A stretch of 64,000 nt of DNA, taken from the NCBI RefSeq assembly GCF_001424645.1, contig NZ_LMQR01000001.1, positions 124,001 to 188,000 of the forward strand, written 5' to 3'. The position numbers and the translations under genes were made by a program. This DNA is from Frigoribacterium sp. Leaf415. Its GTDB lineage: Bacteria; Actinomycetota; Actinomycetes; Actinomycetales; Microbacteriaceae. Positions 58,574 to 64,000 of the stretch are shown piece after piece. The notes under the pieces were generated by a model. The model was given only the letters and a program-made list of their open reading frames with translations, did no database searches and had not been told where the DNA came from. Within the stretch, counting starts at the first letter, position 1, and each line of letters begins with the position of its first letter.

Positions 58574-59885
58574 GTCCGCCACGACATCCAGGCGCACCAC
58601 GTCCGAGCGCAGCGTCGCCATCGTCGACGCCAACAACTTCTACGTCTCGTGCGAGCGCGTGTTCAACCCGGCGCTCGAGGGCAGGCCGGTGGTCGTGTTG
58701 TCGAACAACGACGGCTGCGTCATCGCGCGCTCGCAAGAGGCGAAGGCGCTCAACGTCGACATGGCCGCGCCGTGGCACAGCATCGCGCCGATCGCGGCGA
58801 TGCAGGGCGTGGTCGCCGTGTCGAGCAACTACGAGCTCTACGGCGACATGTCGGCGCGGTCGGCCGAGATCCTCAGCCGGTACACCAGCGACCAAGAGGT
58901 GTACTCGATCGACGAATCGTTCATCGAGCTGACCGGTTCGCTCGACGACACGATCGCCCAGGCCCGCGAGATCCGCCGGGCCCTGCGCAAGCTCATCGGC
59001 CTGCCCGTCAGCATCGGCATCGCGCCGACCAAGACCCTGGCCAAGTTGGCCAACCGCGGCTCCAAGCAGAACGCCGCCCTCGCCGGTGTCTGCCATCTGG
59101 GCAGCTACGCCCCCGAGCAGCAGACCGCGATCCTCGCGAGCGTCGACGTGGGTGACGTCTGGGGCATCGGCCGCCGCACGGCGAAGAAGCTCGCGCCGCT
59201 CGGCATCCACACCGCGGCCGACCTCCGCGACGCCGACGTCGCCCGCATCCGGACGCGCTTCGGCGTCGTGCAGGCCCGGGTCGTGCACGAGCTCCGCGGC
59301 GTCGACTGCCTGCCGATCGAGCAGGTGCAGCCCGACCGCGAGCAGATCTACCACTCGAGGTCGTTCGCGGTGCCCATCACGACCGTCACCGAACTCGAAG
59401 AGGTGCTGTCGGTCTACACGCAGCGAGCGGCGGCCCGGTTGCGGAAGCAGGGCTCGTTGACGCGCATGATGCGGTGCTTCACGGCGACCTCGCCGTTCTC
59501 CGACAGCGCCGCCCACACGAACCACTCGGTGTCGGTGGCGTTCCCCGAGCCGACCGACGACGCCGCCCTGCTGTATCGCTCGGCCATCGCCGCCCTCGGG
59601 CCGCAGCTTGAACCCGGCAAGCGCTACGTCCGAGCCGGCGTCACCCTGATGGAACTCACCCCGCGCGACGAACACGCGAGCCTCGACGTCTTCGACGAGG
59701 CCGACACGGCACCGCCCGCCTACGGTGCCGTCATCGACCGCATCGCCGGCAAGTTCGGCGAAGACACGCTGGGTCTCGGCATCGCGGGTCTCCGCCACCG
59801 TCGCGGCTGGTCGATGAAGCGCGACATGGTGTCGCCCCGCGCGACCACCCACTGGGACGAGCTGGCGACCGTCACGGCGCGGTAG
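58566..59885 (+). CDS. umuC: UmuC-like Y-family DNA polymerase V catalytic subunit
   Basis: A 439-residue error-prone polymerase. The catalytic Asp21 is in VDANNFYVSCERVF, and Asp116-Glu117 in VYSIDESFIEL. It also has SIGIAPTKTLAKLAN (finger/palm), and VGDVWGIGRRTAKKL (helix-hairpin-helix). A DUF4113-like UmuC C-terminal region ends RHRRGWSMKRDMVSPRATTHWDEL. The GTG start overlaps the umuD stop by 8 bases. With UmuD' it would form Pol V. Its 3' end overlaps the convergent MFS gene by 14 bases. Confidence 0.95.
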   Translation: MSESATTSRRTTSERSVAIVDANNFYVSCERVFNPALEGRPVVVLSNNDGCVIARSQEAKALNVDMAAPWHSIAPIAAMQGVVAVSSNYELYGDMSARSAEILSRYTSDQEVYSIDESFIELTGSLDDTIAQAREIRRALRKLIGLPVSIGIAPTKTLAKLANRGSKQNAALAGVCHLGSYAPEQQTAILASVDVGDVWGIGRRTAKKLAPLGIHTAADLRDADVARIRTRFGVVQARVVHELRGVDCLPIEQVQPDREQIYHSRSFAVPITTVTELEEVLSVYTQRAAARLRKQGSLTRMMRCFTATSPFSDSAAHTNHSVSVAFPEPTDDAALLYRSAIAALGPQLEPGKRYVRAGVTLMELTPRDEHASLDVFDEADTAPPAYGAVIDRIAGKFGEDTLGLGIAGLRHRRGWSMKRDMVSPRATTHWDELATVTAR

Positions 59886-61185
59886 CCCGGTCGGTCGTGG
59901 CCCCGGTCGTCACCTCGGTCGTCAGTCGGCGGACACCCGGCGTCGCCACGGCCGCGAGGGTCGCCGTGACGATGATCGCGGCACAGACGAGCAGCGTCGG
60001 TCGCGTACCGAAATGGTGTGCCGCCGGCCCGGCGAACACCTCGCCGAGCGGCACGGCCACGAACGAGCCGACCATGTCGTACGAGTAGACCCGGGCCAGG
60101 GAGGCGCGGGGAACGTTGCTCTGCAACGACTGGTCCCACGAGATGGCGAAGATCTCGAGGGCGACCCCGCCCAGCAGGAACGCCACCACCAGCGCGGGCA
60201 CCACCGGTGCCAGCCCGAGCGTCGCCACCGGCACCGCCGTCACGGCCATCAGCCCCACGCCCACGGCGAGGCCGTGCCGGGGCCGCCAGCGCATCGCGAC
60301 GACGGCACCCACGCCGAGACCGACGGTCTGGGCCGCCACGACCAGCCCCCAGGCCGCCCGCCCGAACGACCCGTCGGCCACGACGGGCCCGAGCACCGTC
60401 GTCGCCCCGACGAACGCGGCGTTCAGCACGGCGAACTGCGCCACCACGGTCCACACCCACGAGCGCCGGGTGAACTCCTGCCACCCCTCGCGCAGGTCGG
60501 CGATCACCGACGAGCCCGAGCCCGGCCCCTCATCGTCGTCGGGCGACGGGGTGCCCGGCCGGACGGGCAGCCGCAGCCGCGAGTACAGGACCCCCGCGAG
60601 CGCGAACCCCGCGGCGTCGATCACCAGGCCCCACCCCGGCCCGACGACCGCGACGATGCCTGCCCCGGCCGATGCCCCGACGACGCTGCCGCCGTTGAGG
60701 CCGAGGCGCAGCAGGGCGTTGGCGGGTCGCAGCAGGGCTGCCGGCACCGTCTCGGGCACGAGGGCCGCCGCCGCGGGCAGGCTCACCGCGGCGACCGCAC
60801 CGTTCAGCACGCTCAGCACGACGAGCAGCGGGATCGTCGCCGACCCCGTGATGACGAGCGTCGCGACCACGGCCTGCGTCCCGGCCGCGGCCAGCGACGT
60901 CCCGACGAGCACGACGTCGCGTCGCAGCCGGTCGGCGATCACGCCTCCGAAGAGCAGCACCGCGACGTTGGCGATCGATCGGGCGGCCACCACCAGTCCG
61001 AGGTCCGCCGCCGACCCGGTGAGGTCGAGCACGGCGAACGCGAGCGCGATCGGGGCGACGGCGTTGCCGAGCACGCCCGTCGTCCGAGCCGCGAGCAGCC
61101 AGCGGAACGTCCCGTATGCGAGGGGGCCGCGGCGGTCGCTCGTGGCCTGCGGGACCGAGGAGGCGCCTCCTGCGTCCCCGGTCAC
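59872..61185 (-). CDS. MFS transporter (enterobactin exporter EntS/MFS_3-like)
   Basis: A 437-residue, 12-helix transporter. It opens FRWLLAARTTGVLGNAVAPIALAFAVLDLTGSAADLGLVVAARSIANV, with GGVIADRLRRDVVLVGTSL (motif A). The form is MFS_3/TIGR00900 (EntS-like). The GTG start overlaps the upstream ArsR-like gene by 4 bases, so the regulator and the pump are coupled. Convergent with umuC, 14-base overlap. Near its start (61158-61171) is an inverted AGGAGGCGC palindrome. Confidence 0.9.
   Translation of the reverse strand: MTGDAGGASSVPQATSDRRGPLAYGTFRWLLAARTTGVLGNAVAPIALAFAVLDLTGSAADLGLVVAARSIANVAVLLFGGVIADRLRRDVVLVGTSLAAAGTQAVVATLVITGSATIPLLVVLSVLNGAVAAVSLPAAAALVPETVPAALLRPANALLRLGLNGGSVVGASAGAGIVAVVGPGWGLVIDAAGFALAGVLYSRLRLPVRPGTPSPDDDEGPGSGSSVIADLREGWQEFTRRSWVWTVVAQFAVLNAAFVGATTVLGPVVADGSFGRAAWGLVVAAQTVGLGVGAVVAMRWRPRHGLAVGVGLMAVTAVPVATLGLAPVVPALVVAFLLGGVALEIFAISWDQSLQSNVPRASLARVYSYDMVGSFVAVPLGEVFAGPAAHHFGTRPTLLVCAAIIVTATLAAVATPGVRRLTTEVTTGATTDRATAP
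61158..61171. repeat. Perfect AGGAGGCGCCTCCT palindrome
   Basis: Two AGGAGGCGC motifs overlap head-to-head, giving a 14-base perfect palindrome within the first codons of the MFS gene. It is the tightest inverted pair in the window. Confidence 0.8.
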
Positions 61186-61715
61186 GGTCGCTTCAGGGGG
61201 AACAGCGCGGCCGTCATCGACACCGGGCTCGTGCCCGGCGTGCGGGGGCGCTGAGCGGCGGCGTGCAGGAGGGCGGAGGCGTGGCCCACGTGGCGGACCA
61301 CCCGCTGCCAGGTCTCGGCATCCACCCAGAGCTCGGCGTCCGTCGAGACCTGGGGACCCGCCACCCGCCGGGGTGAGCGACGGCGCAGTTCGTCGACGAG
61401 GGCCTCGACGTAGCGGGCGCGCTCGGCGTCGGCGTCACCGTCGTCGCCGTCGACGGGCGCGGGGACGACCGGGAACGGCTGGGCCGACGACAGGTGCCGG
61501 TACCGCTTGGCCTCGCCGCCGCGGATCGTGACGACCTCGACGACCTCCACGAGGCCCACCCGCTCGAGCACCCGCAGGTGATAGCTCGCGGTGGCCTGCG
61601 ACAGCCCGAGTTCGCGACCGGCCTCGGCGGCGCTCATCGCGACGCCCGTCACGAGGGACAGGAGGCGCAGCCGGATCGGGTGGGCCGTGGCGCGGAGTTC
61701 GTCGAGTGCGGACAC
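61182..61715 (-). CDS. ArsR-family HTH regulator of the MFS gene
   Basis: A 177-residue protein with a winged helix at about 5-75 (ALDELRATAHPIRLRLLSLVTG, AAEAGRELGLSQATASYHLRVLERVGLVEV). The rest is a helical region typical of longer ArsR/DUF5937-like regulators. GTG 61715 was chosen; a TTG further upstream is possible. It forms an operon with the MFS transporter, entered by a GTGA overlap. It probably represses the pump in the absence of a ligand. Confidence 0.9.
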   Translation of the reverse strand: MSALDELRATAHPIRLRLLSLVTGVAMSAAEAGRELGLSQATASYHLRVLERVGLVEVVEVVTIRGGEAKRYRHLSSAQPFPVVPAPVDGDDGDADAERARYVEALVDELRRRSPRRVAGPQVSTDAELWVDAETWQRVVRHVGHASALLHAAAQRPRTPGTSPVSMTAALFPLKRP

Positions 61716-61770
61716 GAGGTCATCGTGCAGGCCTCGGCACCCGACCGTCAAACGGGTCTTTGGGGGTCGG

Positions 61771-61866
61771 CTACTTCGAGGTGGCGAGACCCACGAGCGC
61801 GGCCGAGATCAGGCCGGCGCCGACGACCGAGATGGCGATGATGAGGACGTGGAAGAACAGGACCAT
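61771..61866 (-). CDS. 31-residue single-helix membrane peptide
   Basis: Reads MVLFFHVLIIAISVVGAGLI and eleven more residues ending LATSK. Nearly all 31 codons end in G or C, and the whole peptide is one membrane helix with a Lys at the end. The ribosome site is weak (AGAGAG). It lies in the gap between the ArsR gene and the acetamidase. Such small hydrophobic proteins are often missed. Supported by codon use and hydrophobicity only. Confidence 0.55.
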   Translation of the reverse strand: MVLFFHVLIIAISVVGAGLISAALVGLATSK

Positions 61867-61990
61867 GGGGGCGTCGGTCTCTCTGTGAGCAGGTGCGGCG
61901 GGTCGGGGCGGAACAGGCGTCCATCGTACCGAGCGCCCCTGGGCGCGGCACGTCCGGCGGGGTGCCCGGGCCGCGGCCTACGCTCGGACG

Positions 61991-62920
61991 ATGACGACCC
62001 GCCACCTCGACCCCAGCACCGACACCGCCCACGAGGTCTTCTCGCGCGATCACGCCCCCGTGCTGACGATCGACCCCGGTGACACCGTCGTCGTGCGCTC
62101 GCTCGACGCCTCGGGCCACCTCGAGCCGCAGACCGTGCCCGGCGAGGTCACGCCGTACCTCTTCCCGACCCGGCGCGGCCACGCCCTGACCGGTCCGATC
62201 GCCGTCCGCGGGGCCCGTCCGGGTGACATGCTGCAGCTCGACCTGCTCTCGCTCACCCCCGACGACTGGGGCTTCACGGTCGCCGCGGCCGCCGACACCC
62301 CGATCACCCGTCACCTCGGCCTGGTCGACGCCGAGGCCGCCTGGCTGCTCTGGACCATCGACCGCGACGCCGGCACGGCCACCGAGAGCCGGGGCCTGCG
62401 TCGCCCGATCGCCCCCTTCCTCGGCGTGATGGGACTCGCCCCCGCCGAGGCCGGAGAACACTCGACCATCCCGCCCCGCGCCTCCGTGGGCGGCAACATC
62501 GACTGCCGTGACCTCGTCGCGGGTACGACCCTCTGGTTGCCGGTGGCGGTCGACGACGCCCTGCTCTACCTCGGCGACGGGCACGCGGCCCAGGGCGACG
62601 GCGAGGTCGGCGGCACCGCGATCGAGACCGGCATGACGACGGAGGCGCGGGTCGGCCTGGCGACGGACCGCCCGCTCACGACGATCCACGCCGAGACCCC
62701 CGAGGCCCGCATCACCTTCGGCTTCGACGCCGACCTCAACGTCGCCAGCGGGGACGCGCTCGCCGCGATGGTGACCTGGATGCAGCAGCTCTACGCGGTC
62801 GACGCCGCCACGGCCCTCGCCTTCGCGAGCACGGTCGTCGACCTGCGCGTCACCCAGGTCGCCAACCGCACCTGGGGCGTGCACGCGGTGCTGCCCCGGG
62901 ACGTGCTCGTCCCCGCCTGA
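61991..62920 (+). CDS. Acetamidase/formamidase family protein
   Basis: A 309-residue amidase of the FmdA_AmdA family, which hydrolyses formamide or acetamide to ammonia and the acid. Signatures are HAPVLTIDPGDTVVVRSLDASG at the start, TGPIAVRGARPGDMLQLDLL, PRASVGGNIDCRDLVAGTTLWLPV, and ALLYLGDGHAAQGDGEVGGTAIE (metal/active-site His and Asp). ATG 61991 has CTCGGACG before it. An AGGAGGCGC motif (reverse) lies nine bases after the stop. Confidence 0.93.
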   Translation: MTTRHLDPSTDTAHEVFSRDHAPVLTIDPGDTVVVRSLDASGHLEPQTVPGEVTPYLFPTRRGHALTGPIAVRGARPGDMLQLDLLSLTPDDWGFTVAAAADTPITRHLGLVDAEAAWLLWTIDRDAGTATESRGLRRPIAPFLGVMGLAPAEAGEHSTIPPRASVGGNIDCRDLVAGTTLWLPVAVDDALLYLGDGHAAQGDGEVGGTAIETGMTTEARVGLATDRPLTTIHAETPEARITFGFDADLNVASGDALAAMVTWMQQLYAVDAATALAFASTVVDLRVTQVANRTWGVHAVLPRDVLVPA

Positions 62921-63016
62921 ATGGCACTGCGCCTCCTGACCGTCGACCGCGGGTCGGTGTCCGGTGGTCGCCGTTCGGCTCGCAGCGCCCCGCGCGACGG
63001 TTCGCCGACACCCCGA

Positions 63017-63032
63017 ATTCGGCGTGCCGAAT
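63017..63032. promoter_or_regulatory. Palindrome ATTCGGCGTGCCGAAT upstream of mntP
   Basis: A perfect inverted repeat (ATTCGGC, GT, GCCGAAT) lies 110 bases before the mntP start. A second, partial copy TCGGCATGCCA is at 63070-63080, 62 bases before the ATG. The form is like a DtxR/MntR-type operator. The yybP-ykoY riboswitch that often precedes mntP was not recognised here. That manganese is the signal is inference. Confidence 0.5.
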
Positions 63033-63141
63033 ACCTCTGATCAGCACTTTTCCGGTCGAGGAGGCGCGCTCGGCATGCCAGGATCGTCAGGTTCCGAGAC
63101 ACCGGCGTCTCCACCCGACCGTCTCGAAAGGCGCTGCCCCC

Positions 63142-63711
63142 ATGTCGTTCTGGGCCCTCTTCCTCATCGCGCTCGGCGTCTCCGCGGACGCCTTCGCCGT
63201 CGCCCTCGGCAAGGGCCTGCACATGACGCGCTTCAACGCGCGCCACGCGGTCGTCATCGCCCTCACCTTCGGTGCCTTCCAGGCGCTGATGCCGCTGCTG
63301 GGCTGGCTGCTCGGCTCGACCTTCGCGCAGTACATCGCGCCGTTCGACCACTGGGTCGCCTTCGGCCTGCTCGCCCTGATCGGCGGCAAGATGCTCTACG
63401 AGGCGTTCTCGTCGGGCGAGGACGACGAGAAGGACACCGACCGGCTGAACCTCCGCGAACTCGCCGTGCTCGCGATCGCCACGAGCATCGACGCCCTCGC
63501 GGTCGGCGTGACCCTGGCGTTCCTGCCGGTGTCGATCGGCTGGGCGATCCTGCTGATCGGCGTGACGACCGCTGTGCTGACCTTCGTCGGCGTGCTCGTC
63601 GGGCGCCGGGTGGGTGCGAGGTTCGGCAAGCCGGCCGAGATCGCGGGTGGCGTGATCCTGATCCTGATCGGCGTGAACATCGTGCTCGAGCACACGGGCG
63701 TCCTCGGCTGA
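63142..63711 (+). CDS. mntP: Manganese exporter MntP
   Basis: A 189-residue efflux pump (DUF204 twice) with six helices. The first half has LGVSADAFAVALGKGL, the second half SIDALAVGVTLAFLP, each with a conserved Asp, plus FGAFQALMPLLGW. The cytoplasmic loop SSGEDDEKDTDRLN is acidic. ATG 63142 has GAAAGGCGC 7-12 bases upstream. Export of Mn2+ prevents toxicity; a palindrome upstream suggests metal-dependent control. Confidence 0.95.
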   Translation: MSFWALFLIALGVSADAFAVALGKGLHMTRFNARHAVVIALTFGAFQALMPLLGWLLGSTFAQYIAPFDHWVAFGLLALIGGKMLYEAFSSGEDDEKDTDRLNLRELAVLAIATSIDALAVGVTLAFLPVSIGWAILLIGVTTAVLTFVGVLVGRRVGARFGKPAEIAGGVILILIGVNIVLEHTGVLG

Positions 63712-63743
63712 TCCCCGCGCTGCGCTCGGCGTGCCCCGCTGCG

Positions 63744-64000
63744 TCAGCCGCGCGGCATGCGCAGCTTCATCAGCGCGGGCGCGTGCAGCGGCTGGGTCTC
63801 CCAGAGGGCCGTGAAGGTCGCGTCGGCCTCGTCGAGCGTGAGGTGCAGGCGGTGCGGCGTCTCGACGAAGACGAGGTCGACGTGCAGCAGGTCGGCCGAC
63901 CGGGTGGCGCTCGCGGCGACCGGAGCCCCGACGGAACCGGAGCCGGGGTCGGCGCCGGCACCGTCGCCGGAGCCGTCGGTGACGACCCAGTCCTCGGCCT
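63744..64000 (-). CDS. Unknown protein, C-terminal part only (5' end beyond window)
   Basis: The last 84 residues are seen, ending LHAPALMKLRMPRG. A Gly/Ser/Asp-rich linker (DGSGDGAGADPGSGS) leads to ADLLHVDLVFVETPHRLHLTLDEADATFTALWETQPL. No family was recognised. Strong G/C third positions support it as coding. Confidence 0.7.
   Translation of the reverse strand, partial: AEDWVVTDGSGDGAGADPGSGSVGAPVAASATRSADLLHVDLVFVETPHRLHLTLDEADATFTALWETQPLHAPALMKLRMPRG

Noticed and set aside
59872..59885. Error in the umuC or MFS 3' end because the genes overlap
   Set aside because: Both C-termini look complete; a 14-base convergent overlap is tolerable and seen elsewhere.
2843..63067. AGGAGGCGCGG as FtsK-orienting (KOPS) polar sequence
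   Set aside because: Copies are nearly equal on both strands (16 and 19), which does not fit a polar signal.
2843..63067. AGGAGGCGCGG as a set of ribosome binding sites because of AGGAGG
   Set aside because: Half the copies are on the strand opposite to the gene or inside genes, and few precede a start codon.

Overview
The window is very GC-rich (about 70% or more by eye), densely coding and strongly biased to G/C at third codon positions. Gene content points to a high-GC actinobacterium, most likely Microbacteriaceae: tandem GAF-ANTAR sensors, an actinobacterial holin-X/DUF3618 operon, CsbD, a mycothiol-type DinB protein, an LAxTG-anchored surface protein and an LCP ligase. No rRNA, tRNA, CRISPR array, IS element or prophage was seen. 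The species assignment is inference.

Layout. 1-14.5 kb: end of an FAD oxidase, an AbiEi-like gene broken by an amber codon, cysK-cysE, an ABC exporter with its two-component system, an acyltransferase, a DHA2 efflux pump, a YcnI/PepSY (copper-type) group, PRC-barrel and MOSC genes. 14.5-31.5 kb: DEDDh exonuclease-BRCT protein, two GAF-ANTAR proteins, a Pit phosphate transporter, a three-gene envelope/stress operon, Mn-catalase, AI-2E-type permease, a RecQ-type helicase, hydrolases, a LysM protein, CsbD and a GDSL-like/GAF fusion. 31.5-38 kb: a lipoprotein, small metabolic genes and a cluster of 87-bp repeats. 38-46.5 kb: two back-to-back glycan operons (five glycosyltransferases plus a WcbI-like transferase and a less certain glycosyltransferase) joined by GTGA overlaps. 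46.5-57.5 kb: LCP protein, a large SdrD/DUF11-type surface protein ending in LAFTG, an AraC regulator, and two divergent TetR-target pairs with visible operators. 57.5-64 kb: a second repeat cluster, a umuD-umuC mutasome pair, an ArsR-MFS operon, an acetamidase, and mntP behind a palindromic metal-regulator-like site.

The most unusual signals are non-coding. (1) The 11-mer AGGAGGCGCGG (core AGGAGGCGC) occurs about 35 times, evenly on both strands, in genes and in gaps, and several times as inverted pairs; by composition about two would be expected. This pattern resembles highly iterated or uptake-type sequences and has no feature-based explanation. (2) A mobile-looking palindromic repeat family with ends GTCGGCAATTCC...GGATTTGCCGAC exists as four copies of exactly 87 bp and two of exactly 96 bp, all intergenic. 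(3) A separate family of long intergenic palindromes built on GAGATGTCACGAC lies mostly at 3' ends of genes. Several genes carry in-frame minisatellites. All counts were made by eye.
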